Source: Rubrivivax sp. (GTDB taxonomy: Bacteria; Pseudomonadota; Gammaproteobacteria; Burkholderiales; Burkholderiaceae_C). Taken from it: DNA of 41,878 bases. Positions 10,015-18,407 of the stretch are shown piece by piece. The position numbers were made by a program, and so were the translations under genes. Position 1 is the first letter of the stretch, and every line of letters starts with the position of its first letter. Under the pieces are notes generated by a model. The model made no database searches. It was not told the DNA's origin and saw only the letters and a program-made list of their open reading frames with translations. The stretch spans positions 1 to 41,878 of the forward strand of contig JAHECD010000027.1 in assembly GCA_024641945.1 (NCBI GenBank), in the 5' to 3' direction.

Positions 10015-11610
10015 GTGTTTGACTACATCGTCGTGGGCGGCGGCTCTGCCGGCTCGGTATTGGCGGGGCGATTGAGCGAGGATCCGTCGGTCAGCGTTTG
10101 CCTGCTGGAAGCCGGGCCGGCGGACAACAGCATCCTGGTGCAGTGCCCCGCCGGCGTGGTGGCCGGCGGCATGTTGCGGCACTGGAAATACAACTGGGGA
10201 TTCAATACCGTTCCGCAGCGCGGCTTGAACGGGCGCGTGGGCTATCAGCCGCGAGGGCGCGGCCTGGGCGGCTCGAGTTCGATCAACGCGATGCTCTACA
10301 TCCGCGGCCAGCGCGAAGACTACGACCACTGGGCTGCGCTGGGCAACCCGGGCTGGGGGTGGGACGACGTACGGCCCTATTTCCTGCGGGCCGAGAACAA
10401 CGAGCGTGGCGCCAGTGCGCACCACGCCATCGGTGGGCCGCTGAACGTGATGGATCCGATGTGCCCCAGCCGGACGGCGTCGCAATTCATCGAAGCCGCG
10501 CGCCAGTCGGGCCTGCCGCTGAACGCCGACTTCAACGGCGAGACGCAGGAAGGCGTCGGCATGTACCAGGTGACTCAACGGGCCGGCGAGCGCTGCAGCG
10601 CGGCGAAGGCCTACCTGACGCCTCACCTTGGCCGCGCGAACCTGCGCATCGTTACCGGCGCGCGTGCCACCCGCATCCTGTTCGAGGGTCGACGTGCCGT
10701 TGGCGTCGAAGCCCGCGTGGCGGCCTCGCTCCAGCAATTCAAGGCGCGACGCGAAGTGCTGCTGAGCGCGGGGGCGCTGCAATCGCCACAGCTTCTGATG
10801 CTGTCGGGCGTCGGGCCGGGGGCTCAACTGCAGCAACACGGCCTGACCGTGCTGCACGACCTACCGGGCGTCGGTGAACACCTGCACGACCACATCAGCG
10901 TCACCCAGGTCTGGGACGCGCCGCAGCGCCGCGACACGTTCACGGTGTCTCCCAGCGGAGCGCCGATGGCACTCAAGGGCATCTACGATTGGCTCACGCA
11001 GCGCAATGGCAAGCTGACCAGCACCATCGCCGAGGCGGGCGCTTTCTTCAAGAGCCGGCCTGAAGAAGCCCTGCCCGATCTGCAGATCCACTTCGTCATC
11101 ACCAAGCTGATCGACCATGCCCGCACACTGCCCATCGGCCATGGCTACACATGCCACCTGTGTCCGCTGCGCCCCGAGAGCCGCGGCAGCCTGAAGCTAA
11201 CCAGCACAGACCCGGGGGCGGCACCCCTGATCGATCCGAACTTCTTCGGCGAGCGCATCGACATGGACCGCATGATCCGCGGGTTCAAGCAACTGCGGCA
11301 GATCCTGCAGCAGCCCGCGCTGGCCGAGCGTGGCAGCCGCGAATTGCCTGCGCTGGCCGCCGCGCAGACCGACGAGCAGATCGAACAATTCATCCGCAGC
11401 AATTCCGACACCGAATACCACCCCGTGGGCAGTTGCCGCATGGGCGCAGGGCCGCTGGACGTGGTCGACACCCAGTTGCGTGTGCGCGGTCTCGACGGCC
11501 TGCGTGTGGTGGACGCCTCCATCATGCCGCGCATCATCAGCGGCAACACCAATGCGCCCACGATCATGATCGCCGAGAAGGCGGTGGACCTGATCCGCGC
11601 CGCGGCGTGA
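10015..11610 (+). CDS. GMC family FAD oxidoreductase (choline/alcohol dehydrogenase type)
   Basis: 531 residues from GTG 10015, just after a GTGGAGA site; the ATG at 10008 is out of frame. The N-terminal ADP-binding fold VVGGGSAGSVLAGRL, the GMC signature 1 region (RGRGLGGSSSINAMLYIRGQ), signature 2 (GALQSPQLLMLSGVG) and the C-terminal catalytic region with HPVGSCRMG and GNTNAPTIMIAEKA are all present. The His of HPVGSC is the expected catalytic base. Closest in type to choline dehydrogenase/alcohol dehydrogenases of this family; it should oxidise an alcohol using FAD. The neighbour upstream is another flavoenzyme. It ends convergently to ubiD. Confidence 0.93.
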   Translation: MFDYIVVGGGSAGSVLAGRLSEDPSVSVCLLEAGPADNSILVQCPAGVVAGGMLRHWKYNWGFNTVPQRGLNGRVGYQPRGRGLGGSSSINAMLYIRGQREDYDHWAALGNPGWGWDDVRPYFLRAENNERGASAHHAIGGPLNVMDPMCPSRTASQFIEAARQSGLPLNADFNGETQEGVGMYQVTQRAGERCSAAKAYLTPHLGRANLRIVTGARATRILFEGRRAVGVEARVAASLQQFKARREVLLSAGALQSPQLLMLSGVGPGAQLQQHGLTVLHDLPGVGEHLHDHISVTQVWDAPQRRDTFTVSPSGAPMALKGIYDWLTQRNGKLTSTIAEAGAFFKSRPEEALPDLQIHFVITKLIDHARTLPIGHGYTCHLCPLRPESRGSLKLTSTDPGAAPLIDPNFFGERIDMDRMIRGFKQLRQILQQPALAERGSRELPALAAAQTDEQIEQFIRSNSDTEYHPVGSCRMGAGPLDVVDTQLRVRGLDGLRVVDASIMPRIISGNTNAPTIMIAEKAVDLIRAAA

Positions 11611-11620
11611 GTCGCACGCA

Positions 11621-11658
11621 CAAATACAAACCCCCGCCAACCTTTCGATTCGCGGGGG
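11621..11658 (-). terminator. Intrinsic terminator at 3' end of candidate small RNA
   Basis: On the minus strand a 7-bp stem CCCCCGC (11658-11652) / GCGGGGG (11637-11631) with a 14-base loop is followed by TTTGTATTTG. It could end the candidate RNA below or a ubiD read-through transcript. Read on the plus strand no T-run follows, so it does not serve the GMC gene. Confidence 0.7.
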
Positions 11659-11755
11659 CGGATGGCTTTCGCCACCTTTCGGGGCTCCGGAGGTAAGAAG
11701 TCCGGGGCTCCTGACGCGCACTGAGTACGCCGTCGGTGTTACCTGCTTGGCAGGT
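11625..11755 (-). ncRNA. Candidate structured small RNA downstream of ubiD
   Basis: This stretch of the 227-base convergent gap is not coding but strongly folded when read on the minus strand. In order: hairpin ACCTGC-CAA-GCAGGT; hairpin GACgGCGTAC-TCA-GTGCGCGTC; CCGGA...TCCGG; GGTGGC-GAAA-GCCATC; then the terminator above. The 5' GCCACCT can also pair with AGGTGGC near the 3' part, competing with the GAAA hairpin. A sigma-70-like promoter (see next entry) sits upstream, giving a transcript of about 130 bases. It leads into no gene, so a riboswitch is unlikely. A 6S RNA was considered, but length and conserved 6S sequences do not fit. Identity unknown. Confidence 0.45.
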
Positions 11756-11761
11756 GGCCTT

Positions 11762-11790
11762 AGCGTAGCCCCACCTGCGCTGCAGTGCAA
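11762..11790 (-). promoter_or_regulatory. Predicted promoter of candidate small RNA
   Basis: On the minus strand TTGCAC (11790-11785) and TACGCT (11767-11762) are separated by 17 bases, a fair sigma-70 match. Transcription would begin near 11755, just ahead of the first hairpin of the candidate RNA. Promoter calls by eye in high-GC DNA are weak. Confidence 0.4.
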
Positions 11791-11837
11791 GCAAACACGG
11801 GTCGATTGATACAAAGATTCGGCACGGTGGACGAGGC

Positions 11838-13394
11838 TCAGTGCTTGCGCAGAAGGCGGTCGAGCACGGGCGCGACCCGGGCCTCGACCGCGGCATCCAT
11901 GCGGATCGTGCGGCCCCATTCCCGCTCCGTCTCGCCGGGCCACTTGTTGGTGGCATCGAGTCCGACCTTGCCGCCCAACCCGCTGACGGGCGACGCGAAG
12001 TCGAGATAGTCGATGGGCGTGGACTCGACCAACGTGGTGTCGCGAACGGGGTCCATGCGCGTCGTGATGGCCCAGATCACCTCCTTCCAGTCGCGAATGT
12101 CGACATCTTCATCGGTCACGACGATGAACTTGGTGTACATGAATTGCCGCAGAAAGCTCCAAAGGCCGAACATCACGCGCTTGGCGTGGCCCGGATAGGC
12201 CTTGCGGATGGAGATCACTGCCAGCCGGTAGCTGCAACCTTCGGGCGGCAGATAGAAGTCGGTGATCTCCGGAAACTGCTTCTGCAGGATCGGCACGAAC
12301 ACCTCGTTCAACGCCATGCCCAGCACGGCGGGCTCATCTGGTGGTTTGCCGGTGTAGGTGGAGTGATAGATCGGGTCCCGCCGGTGGGTCAGACGGTCGA
12401 TCCTGAATACCGGGAACCAGTCCTGCTCGTTGTAGTACCCGGTGTGGTCACCGAACGGGCCTTCCAACGCATGCAGGTAGCCGCCCTGCTCCTTCATACG
12501 AACGCCGCCTTCGCTACGACCCTCGAAACCCGGCTCTGCGACAGGCACATGGCCCTCGAAGACAAACTCTGCGCTCGAGGGCACCTGGAGCATGAGTCCA
12601 TCTTCGCCCACCCCCGTGTCGACGACCTCGGTGCGCCCACCTCGCAGCAGCCCGGCGAACTGGTATTCGGACAAGGTATCGGGCACCGGCGTGACAGCGC
12701 CCAAGATCGTGGCAGGGTCCGCGCCCAGCGCCACGGCAATCGGGAACGGCCGCCCGGGGTTGGAACGCGCAAACTCGCGGAAATCGAGGGCGCCGCCGCG
12801 ATGCGCCAGCCAGCGCATGATCACTTCGCGTTTGCCGATGACCTGCTGGCGGTAGATGCCGAGGTTCTGGCGCCGGCGCGGCTGGGCAACACGCTGCGGC
12901 CCACGGGTGACCACGAGCCCCCAGGTGACCAGCGGACCGGCGTCGCCCGGCCAGCAGGTTTGTACCGGCAGCTTCGCGAGGTCGATGTCCGGTGCCTCCA
13001 CGACGACGTCGCGGCAGGACGCGCGCCGCACAGTGGCCGGCTTCATGTCCCAGACCGCCTTGGCCATGTGGAGCAGCTTGGCGGCGTCCTTCAGGCCCAG
13101 CATCGGCTCCGGCTCCTTCAGTGCCGCCAGCAGCCGCCCGACGTCGCGCAGGTCCGCCACCGAATCGGCACCCATGCCCAGCGCGACACGCCGAGGGGTC
13201 CCAAAGAGGTTCGTCAGGCAAGGAATGTTGTAACCAGCGGGGTGCTCGAAAATCAGCGCCGGTCCCCCAGCGCGCAGCACGGAATCGCCGATTGCGGTCA
13301 TTTCGAGGTGCACCGAGACCGGTTCGTGCACCTTTTCCAGCTCCCCAAGGCCTTCGAGCTGCCGGATGAAGTCCCTGAGATCAACGTATTTCAT
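11838..13394 (-). CDS. ubiD: UbiD family decarboxylase (4-hydroxy-3-polyprenylbenzoate decarboxylase)
   Basis: 518 residues from ATG 13394; a TTG two codons earlier is possible but less likely. Full-length match to UbiD: N-terminal [10 protein letters not shown], the prenyl-FMN binding signature NLGIYRQQV in the first third, the [11 protein letters not shown] motif, and the C-terminal [20 protein letters not shown]. It removes the carboxyl group from the ubiquinone precursor using prenylated FMN made by UbiX, which is not in this window. The 5' leader carries an inverted repeat (see next). It is divergent from the lytic transglycosylase. Confidence 0.95.
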   Translation of the reverse strand: MKYVDLRDFIRQLEGLGELEKVHEPVSVHLEMTAIGDSVLRAGGPALIFEHPAGYNIPCLTNLFGTPRRVALGMGADSVADLRDVGRLLAALKEPEPMLGLKDAAKLLHMAKAVWDMKPATVRRASCRDVVVEAPDIDLAKLPVQTCWPGDAGPLVTWGLVVTRGPQRVAQPRRRQNLGIYRQQVIGKREVIMRWLAHRGGALDFREFARSNPGRPFPIAVALGADPATILGAVTPVPDTLSEYQFAGLLRGGRTEVVDTGVGEDGLMLQVPSSAEFVFEGHVPVAEPGFEGRSEGGVRMKEQGGYLHALEGPFGDHTGYYNEQDWFPVFRIDRLTHRRDPIYHSTYTGKPPDEPAVLGMALNEVFVPILQKQFPEITDFYLPPEGCSYRLAVISIRKAYPGHAKRVMFGLWSFLRQFMYTKFIVVTDEDVDIRDWKEVIWAITTRMDPVRDTTLVESTPIDYLDFASPVSGLGGKVGLDATNKWPGETEREWGRTIRMDAAVEARVAPVLDRLLRKH

Positions 13395-13403
13395 TACCAA
13401 ATT

Positions 13404-13443
13404 GAATTAGAGACTAATTCCATATAATTGACCGCGTATACGC
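13404..13443. promoter_or_regulatory. AT-rich divergent control region with two palindromes
   Basis: Within 256 bases between ubiD (minus) and the transglycosylase (plus) lies an unusually AT-rich patch. It holds a perfect 7-bp inverted repeat with a 3-base centre, GAATTAG-AGA-CTAATTC (13404-13420), ten bases before the ubiD ATG, a TATAAT at 13423-13428, and a 10-bp palindrome GCGTATACGC at 13434-13443. The first repeat overlaps the probable ubiD transcription start, so it could be a repressor operator. No regulator gene is adjacent. Confidence 0.4.
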
Positions 13444-13650
13444 CGCTTCCTAGAATTCGGCCGGATTCATGATTTCAAGGGTTTACCCGACCTTCGCACC
13501 CGCGGCGAAAGGCGAGGCAACCCAAGGGCAACCGGGCCACTTGGCCGTCCGTGGCAGTGGCTGCGGAGATGCCGACGATTATCACCGCCGTGCTTGAACG
13601 AGCCTGTTAGGAAGGCCCGTGGAGGCTCGCAGCGGCAGAAGGAAAAATAG

Positions 13651-14604
13651 ATGCATTCTTTAGAACGGATACGCTCGTTCGGTGCGCTGGTGGGCCAGTC
13701 GACGATGGTCTTCGCGCGCGACGTCGGACACGGCATGCTCGAGGTCGGGCACAACTCCCTCGCGGCTGTCGGATTGGTCGTCGTCGCAGTGATGATGTTC
13801 TTTGCAGGCAATGTGGAACTCCGGCGCGATATCGAGACGCAGGCCTACGACTGGCTGCATCTTCGCCACGAAGCGCGCGCCGATGTGGTGGAACCCGACC
13901 CCAATCTCTTGGCGTCGATCGACGAACCCGACGCCGTGGCACGCGCAACCGCCGCAAATCCGGACACGCTCACACGCCAGCAGGCGGCCGTCGCCCAGTG
14001 GATCTCGCGCCGCTACCGGGTGGCGCCCGAACCCATTGCCCGCCTGGTCCAGGAGGCCTGGACCATCGGCCAGCGTGCAGGCCTGGAGCCGACGTTGATC
14101 CTGGCGATCATGGCGATCGAGTCGAGTTTCAACCCGTTTGCCCAGAGTTCGGTCGGCGCACAGGGGTTGATGCAGGTGATGACCAAGATTCACGACGACA
14201 AGTACGAGCCTTTCGGCGGCAATCATGCGGCCTTCGACCCAGTCACGAACCTGCGGGTCGGCGTTCAGGTCTTGAAGGAGTGCATCTCGCGCGCAGGTGG
14301 CCTGCAGGAAGGGCTGAAGTACTACGTCGGTGCTGCCAACCTGATGGACGATGGCGGCTATGCCGGCCGTGTCTTGAACGAGCAGACGTACCTCAAGAGC
14401 GTGGCCGACGGCAAGAACGTTCCGTGGACGGCGCCCTCCTTCGTTCGCCCGCCGCCATCCCTCAGCACGCAGGCGCCTGCGCCCGCCGTTGCCTTGAGTG
14501 CGAGTGCCCCAGGGGCCGAGACGTCCACGGATTCGACCAAGCCGGCCATCGACGCCACGGAAGAACCGTCGACGCCCGCCAAGGTCGCCCTCCTCGCGAA
14601 GTAG
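13651..14604 (+). CDS. Membrane-anchored lytic transglycosylase (SLT domain)
   Basis: 317 residues from ATG 13651, with AAGGAAAAATAG just upstream. A transmembrane anchor lies at about 36-53, so the bulk is periplasmic. The SLT domain occupies about 125-250: catalytic glutamate E157 in AIMAIESSFNPFAQS, then GAQGLMQVM, and the region KYYVGAAN near the end of the domain. Such enzymes cleave peptidoglycan between MurNAc and GlcNAc to give 1,6-anhydro ends. The last 70 residues are Pro/Ala/Ser-rich and probably disordered. It ends at the stem before the ZTP riboswitch. Role (wall turnover or making room for envelope machines such as the pili encoded nearby) is inference. Confidence 0.92.
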   Translation: MHSLERIRSFGALVGQSTMVFARDVGHGMLEVGHNSLAAVGLVVVAVMMFFAGNVELRRDIETQAYDWLHLRHEARADVVEPDPNLLASIDEPDAVARATAANPDTLTRQQAAVAQWISRRYRVAPEPIARLVQEAWTIGQRAGLEPTLILAIMAIESSFNPFAQSSVGAQGLMQVMTKIHDDKYEPFGGNHAAFDPVTNLRVGVQVLKECISRAGGLQEGLKYYVGAANLMDDGGYAGRVLNEQTYLKSVADGKNVPWTAPSFVRPPPSLSTQAPAPAVALSASAPGAETSTDSTKPAIDATEEPSTPAKVALLAK

Positions 14605-14622
14605 CCTCCAGTACACTGGAGG
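14605..14622 (+). repeat. Perfect hairpin between transglycosylase gene and ZTP aptamer
   Basis: CCTCCAGT-AC-ACTGGAGG begins at the base after the transglycosylase stop codon. It has no T-run, so it is not a standard terminator. Its last two bases are shared with the riboswitch P1 helix (14621-14629), so the two structures compete slightly. Confidence 0.6.
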
Positions 14623-14737
14623 CCTGCGCAACTGGCGATAGGGTTCGCGGCTTCGGCCTGCGGAGTCGAGGTGGTCGACCACCGGGGAGCGCAGGCCGGC
14701 AGGTTTGAATGTCGGCGTTTGCCGTGCGCCTGGGCAG
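14621..14737 (+). promoter_or_regulatory. ZTP (pfl motif) riboswitch controlling glyA
   Basis: The conserved ZTP/ZMP aptamer elements occur in order: a 9-bp P1 helix (14621-14629 with 14689-14697), AACTGGCG just inside it, the hairpin GGTGGTCGACCACC followed by GGGGAGCGC, a variable linker, and the 3' element GCGCCTGGGCAG (14726-14737). The class senses the purine intermediate ZTP/ZMP, a sign of 10-formyl-tetrahydrofolate shortage, and turns on one-carbon genes; glyA is a known target in proteobacteria. No terminator is evident after the aptamer, but a hairpin CTCTTC-ACTTCC-GAAGAG (14772-14789) covers the GAAGAGGA ribosome binding site of glyA, so control of translation initiation is the likely output. 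Confidence 0.88.
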
Positions 14738-14800
14738 CCCTCGGCCGCCACGCAGTGGCCGGACTCGAAGGCTCTTCACTTCCGAAGAGGACTGCCAGCC

Positions 14801-16051
14801 ATGTTTGACCGTTCCCGCTCCACCATTGCGAACGTCGATCCCGAGATCTGGTCCGCGATCGAAGCCGAAAACCGCCGCCAGGAAGAGCACATCGAGCTCA
14901 TTGCGTCGGAGAACTACACGTCGCCCGCGGTCATGGCCGCGCAGGGCTCACAGCTCACCAACAAGTACGCCGAGGGCTATCCTGGCCGACGTTATTACGG
15001 CGGCTGCGAAAACGTCGACGTCGTCGAGCAATTGGCGATCGATCGGCTGAAGCAGCTCTTCGGCGCCGGTCACGCCAATGTGCAGGCGAACTCGGGCTCG
15101 CAGGCCAATCAGGCCGTCTTCTTCGCGCTGCTGCAGCCCGGCGACACGATCATGGGCATGAGCCTGGCCGAGGGCGGCCACCTCACACACGGCATGGCGC
15201 TCAACATGAGCGGCAAGTGGTTCAAGGTCGTCAGCTACGGCCTCGACGCAAACGAAGCCATCGACTACGACGCGATGGAACGCCAGGCACGGGAGCACAA
15301 ACCCAAGCTCATCATCGCCGGTGCATCGGCCTATTCGCTACGCATCGACTTCGAACGGTTCGCGCGCGTGGCCAAGGACGTTGGCGCGTACCTGATGGTC
15401 GACATGGCCCATTACGCCGGCCTGATCGCAGCCGGCGTGTACCCCAACCCGCTGCCACACGCCGACGTGGTCACGAGCACGACGCACAAGAGCCTGCGTG
15501 GCCCACGTGGCGGCATCGTCCTGACCAACCACGAGGACATCGCGAAAAAAATCAACAGCGCGATCTTTCCCGGTTTGCAGGGAGGCCCGTTGATGCATGT
15601 GATCGCGGGCAAGGCCATCGCTTTCAGGGAGGCCATGGCGCCCGAGTTCAAGGCCTACCAGCAACAGGTCGTGGCGAATGCACGGGTGCTTGCAGAGACG
15701 CTGATCGAGCGAGGCCTGCGTATCGTTTCCGGCCGCACGGAGAGTCACGTGATGCTGGTCGACCTGCGCCCCAAGGGCCTGACTGGCAAGGAGGCCGAGG
15801 CCGTGCTCGGCCTGGCCCACATCACGTGCAACAAGAACGGCATTCCGAACGACCCGCAAAAGCCGATGGTCACGAGCGGCATTCGCCTGGGAACACCGGC
15901 GATGACAACCCGAGGCTTCAAGGAAGAGCAGGCGCGCCAGACGGCGTACCTGATTGCCGATGTGCTTGACAAGCCCGCGGACGAGGCCAACATCGCAGCG
16001 GTGCGCGCCCGCGTGTCGGCATTGACGCGCGATTTCCCGGTCTATCGATGA
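14801..16051 (+). CDS. glyA: Serine hydroxymethyltransferase
   Basis: 416 residues, as expected for bacterial GlyA. The pyridoxal-phosphate lysine is K230 in [31 protein letters not shown] and the N-terminal [19 protein letters not shown] are hallmark segments. It converts serine plus tetrahydrofolate to glycine plus methylene-tetrahydrofolate in the cytosol, the main source of one-carbon units. The start ATG at 14801 follows GAAGAGGA by about 11 bases; the longer frame to 14705 runs through the riboswitch and is not coding. Expression should rise when ZTP/ZMP accumulates. nrdR follows after 98 bases, an arrangement also found in other proteobacteria. Confidence 0.97.
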   Translation: MFDRSRSTIANVDPEIWSAIEAENRRQEEHIELIASENYTSPAVMAAQGSQLTNKYAEGYPGRRYYGGCENVDVVEQLAIDRLKQLFGAGHANVQANSGSQANQAVFFALLQPGDTIMGMSLAEGGHLTHGMALNMSGKWFKVVSYGLDANEAIDYDAMERQAREHKPKLIIAGASAYSLRIDFERFARVAKDVGAYLMVDMAHYAGLIAAGVYPNPLPHADVVTSTTHKSLRGPRGGIVLTNHEDIAKKINSAIFPGLQGGPLMHVIAGKAIAFREAMAPEFKAYQQQVVANARVLAETLIERGLRIVSGRTESHVMLVDLRPKGLTGKEAEAVLGLAHITCNKNGIPNDPQKPMVTSGIRLGTPAMTTRGFKEEQARQTAYLIADVLDKPADEANIAAVRARVSALTRDFPVYR

Positions 16052-16149
16052 GCAGCGCCACCGGCACACGGACAGAGTCGACCCGCCCGCCGAGGGCCGC
16101 CAGCATGCGTGTCAAGCGGGCATCGAGCGGGCCCGGCTGAAGTTTCACC

Positions 16150-16590
16150 ATGCGCTGCCCTTATTGCGGCCACGAAGAAACCCAGGTCGCCGAGACTCGC
16201 GACTCCGACGAAGGCTTCGTGCGGCGTCGGCGTCGCTGCCTCAAGTGCGACCGTCGTTTCACCACCTTCGAGAGGCCCGAGGTGGCCATGCCCGCGGTGG
16301 TCAAACGCGACGGCGGCCGGGCCGATTTCGACCCGGCCAAGCTGCGGGCTTCGATGATGCTGGCGCTGCGCAAGCGGCCGGTCAGCACCGAGCAGGTCGA
16401 CGCAGCGATCGATCGGATCCAGGAAAAGCTGCTCTCCGGCGCCCTGCGCGAGGTGCCCAGCACGCGGCTGGGCGAACTCGTCATGCGCGAACTCAAGCGC
16501 ATCGACAAGGTGGCGTACGTTCGCTTCGCCTCGGTGTACCGCTCCTTCGAGGACGTCGACGAGTTCAGGCAGCTGATCCGCGATATCTGA
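16150..16590 (+). CDS. nrdR: Transcriptional repressor NrdR
   Basis: 146 residues, the usual length. An N-terminal zinc ribbon with C3, C6, C30 and C33 (MRCPYC...CLKC) binds DNA, and an ATP-cone domain (about 49-139) begins at [16 protein letters not shown]. NrdR senses ATP/dATP and represses ribonucleotide reductase genes at paired NrdR boxes; no such genes are in this window. It sits between glyA and the minor pilin operon, 98 bases after glyA, and may be co-transcribed with it. Confidence 0.97.
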   Translation: MRCPYCGHEETQVAETRDSDEGFVRRRRRCLKCDRRFTTFERPEVAMPAVVKRDGGRADFDPAKLRASMMLALRKRPVSTEQVDAAIDRIQEKLLSGALREVPSTRLGELVMRELKRIDKVAYVRFASVYRSFEDVDEFRQLIRDI

Positions 16591-16680
16591 GCCCTCGCCA
16601 GGCCTGATCCCCCGTGTGGGGGTGGCCCGTCCGGGGCCCCTCCTCGATACCCGCTCGCAGGCGATGCGCCGCCGGGCGGC

Positions 16681-16719
16681 GGTTCCTAGAGTGACGTCAT
16701 CGCGTCACGACCAGGAACC
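16681..16719 (+). promoter_or_regulatory. Nested inverted repeat enclosing the first pilin gene's ribosome binding site
   Basis: GGTTCCT (16681-16687) pairs with AGGAACC (16713-16719), and inside it GTGACG (16691-16696) pairs with CGTCAC (16703-16708), leaving a 6-base loop and a small internal loop (3 and 4 bases). AGGA, the only good ribosome binding site for the ATG at 16725, lies in the closing arm. As RNA this would hide the site; as DNA the GTGACG...CGTCAC part could be a protein-binding operator. Either way it is placed to control the whole minor pilin operon. Confidence 0.6.
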
Positions 16720-16724
16720 GAACC

Positions 16725-17291
16725 ATGTACCAAGCCGCTCAAACCCCCACCACCCGTGCAGCCCGCCCCGAGTCGCAGCGCGGGATCACACTCGTCGAAA
16801 CCCTCGTCACCACAGCGATCATGGCGGTGGCGGCCGGCACCACGATCCCCGGCATGACCGCGTTGCGCACGCAGCACCAACTGGCGCAGGCGGCAGCCGA
16901 ATTCGAGACCGACGTGCAACACGCACGGTCACTCGCGGTGGCGGGCAACCAGTCGCTGCGTGTCACGTTCGACAGCCATGGCGGCACGAGCTGCTACATC
17001 ATCCACACCGGCAGTGCCGACGATTGCCACTGCGCAGGGGATGGCCCGGCCCTCTGCCACGATGAAGGCCAGGCCCTGCGCACGGTGCCATTTGTCGCCG
17101 GCAGTGCAATCGCGCTGAGCGCGAACGTCCGGTCCATCGTGTTCGACCCGGTGAAGGGCACGAGCACCCCCACCGGCACGGTGCGGCTGGTCGCTCGCGA
17201 CGGCCGCGCCGTCCACCAAGTGATCAACATCATGGGCCGGGTCCGCTCATGTTCACCTGGCAAGGGGATGCCGGGCTACAAGGCCTGCTGA
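16725..17291 (+). CDS. GspH/FimT family minor pseudopilin (first copy)
   Basis: 188 residues. A 20-residue leader ends in SQRG, cut before ITLVETLVTTA; Glu at mature position 5 is present, so it is a prepilin processed by a PilD-type peptidase (not in this window). The globular part shows the GspH/FimT pattern (EFETDVQHARSLAVAGNQSLRVTF) and several cysteines that could form disulfides. FimT/FimU proteins join the minor pilin complex that primes type IV pilus assembly and, for some FimT, bind DNA for uptake. First gene of a six-gene operon; its ribosome binding site is inside a hairpin. Confidence 0.88.
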   Translation: MYQAAQTPTTRAARPESQRGITLVETLVTTAIMAVAAGTTIPGMTALRTQHQLAQAAAEFETDVQHARSLAVAGNQSLRVTFDSHGGTSCYIIHTGSADDCHCAGDGPALCHDEGQALRTVPFVAGSAIALSANVRSIVFDPVKGTSTPTGTVRLVARDGRAVHQVINIMGRVRSCSPGKGMPGYKAC

Positions 17292-17379
17292 ACCAGCGGC
17301 AGTGACGAACGGCGCCCGCGGGCCGACGAACGGCGGGATCCCGCTGCGCGGCGACCTGCCCCACCCGAATAATGCCCAC

Positions 17380-17856
17380 ATGATGATCGCCGCGTCCCAC
17401 CGCCCGAGCGCTCCGTCCCGCCGGCGCGGCTTCACCTTGGTCGAACTGCTGATCGCGGTCATCATCATCGGCGTCCTCAGCTCGGTGGCCATGCCATGGT
17501 TCTTTGGTGCGATACGGCAAAGCCGGCGCAGCGAGGCGGTCTCTGCGCTGACGGCCATTCAACAGGCTCAGGAACGGCGCCGCGCCAACGAACCCGCCTA
17601 CACCACCGACATCTCGGCGCTCGGCATCGCCAGCTCGACCACCGCGAACGGCATGTACACGCTGACGGTCAATGCCGCCGACGCGGTGGGGTATACGGCG
17701 ACCGCCACGACCGCGGGCAAGCAGGCCGCCGACACTCGTTGTGCTGCCATGCGGGTGCGGGTGGATCGCGGCACCATCACCTACGGGTCGGCCTGCAACA
17801 CCTGCACGATGGCAGATCCGCTGACCGACCCCAACCGCTGCTGGAGCCGGCAATGA
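17380..17856 (+). CDS. PilE-like type IV pilin
   Basis: 158 residues from ATG 17380 (a second ATG follows immediately; the frame is open to a GTG at 17302). The 17-residue leader ends RRRG, cut before FTLVELLIAVIIIGVLSSVAMPWF with Glu at mature position 5. The body fits the PilE-type 'type IV pilin' class common in betaproteobacterial minor pilin operons, with four Cys near the C-terminus (TRCAAM...ACNTC...RCWS) likely forming the D-region loop. Its stop overlaps the next start (ATGA at 17853). Probably a minor rather than the major pilin, judging by its operon. Confidence 0.88.
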   Translation: MMIAASHRPSAPSRRRGFTLVELLIAVIIIGVLSSVAMPWFFGAIRQSRRSEAVSALTAIQQAQERRRANEPAYTTDISALGIASSTTANGMYTLTVNAADAVGYTATATTAGKQAADTRCAAMRVRVDRGTITYGSACNTCTMADPLTDPNRCWSRQ

Positions 17857-18407
17857 AACCGGACGCAGGCGTCCGGGGCTTCACCCTGATCGAGCTGCTC
17901 GTGGTCGTGACGCTCGCCGTCATCGTCTTGACGCTGGCAGGTCCATCGGTGCGCGAACTGCTGGCCACGCAACGGGTGCGCAGCATCAATGCCGAATTGA
18001 TCACCGATCTGCAATATGCGCGGTCGGAGGCCGTGCGCCGCAACCGTCCGCTGCTGGTGCAGTTCTCGAACAACGCCGACCTCACCTGCTACGTGATGTA
18101 CACGGAGGCTGCGATCGGGCGCTGCGACTGCCTGCGTGGCGCGGGGCGCGCCTGCACAGGCGGCTACGAGGAAGTCAAGACGGTGCAGGTGTCGCGCAAG
18201 CTCGATGTGAGCCTGGCGGCGTCGAGTGGTGCCGCCACCATCGTGTCGTTCGAGCCACTGGCCGGCGACAGCCGCCCGGGCGATTTCCGCGTCGACGTCG
18301 GCAGCGGCATTCGCGGCACGCTGCGCACGAGCGTCAATGCCACCGGGCGCCCCGCCACATGCTCGCCCGATGGGTCCATCAAGCAGGTGCCGAAATGCGA
18401 CCCGTGA
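17853..18407 (+). CDS. GspH/FimT family minor pseudopilin (second copy)
   Basis: 184 residues. Short leader MKPDAGVRG, cut before FTLIELLVVVTLAVIVLTLAG with Glu at mature position 5. The body carries the FimT/GspH pattern (ELITDLQYARSEAVRRNRPLLVQF) and a Cys-rich CDCLRGAGRACTGGYEEVK loop. ATGA overlap with the PilE-like gene shows translational coupling. It is more canonical than the first FimT-like gene; the two are clearly diverged, so they probably have different positions in the pilus tip complex rather than being a fresh duplication. Confidence 0.9.
   Translation: MKPDAGVRGFTLIELLVVVTLAVIVLTLAGPSVRELLATQRVRSINAELITDLQYARSEAVRRNRPLLVQFSNNADLTCYVMYTEAAIGRCDCLRGAGRACTGGYEEVKTVQVSRKLDVSLAASSGAATIVSFEPLAGDSRPGDFRVDVGSGIRGTLRTSVNATGRPATCSPDGSIKQVPKCDP

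Noticed and set aside
11690..11712. RNase P-like stretch (GAAGTCCGGGGCTCC) on the plus strand
   Set aside because: Only a short resemblance to the GGAAAGTCCGGGC element; the region is far too short and lacks other RNase P RNA elements.
11738..11754. Glycine-tRNA-like anticodon hairpin (ACCTGCCAAGCAGGT) on the minus strand
   Set aside because: Loop lacks the required U before the anticodon and there is no acceptor, D or T arm.
11625..11837. 6S RNA (ssrS) assignment
   Set aside because: Predicted transcript is shorter than 6S and I do not see the long rod with central bubble or the conserved CTTGAACC-type segments; left as an unnamed RNA.
13395..13400. TTG start two codons earlier for ubiD
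   Set aside because: ATG at 13394 begins the conserved [10 protein letters not shown]; no better ribosome binding site supports the TTG.
14705..14800. N-terminal extension of glyA
   Set aside because: This stretch is the 3' part of the ZTP riboswitch and leader; GlyA homologues begin at MFDRS-like sequence and the length fits ATG 14801.
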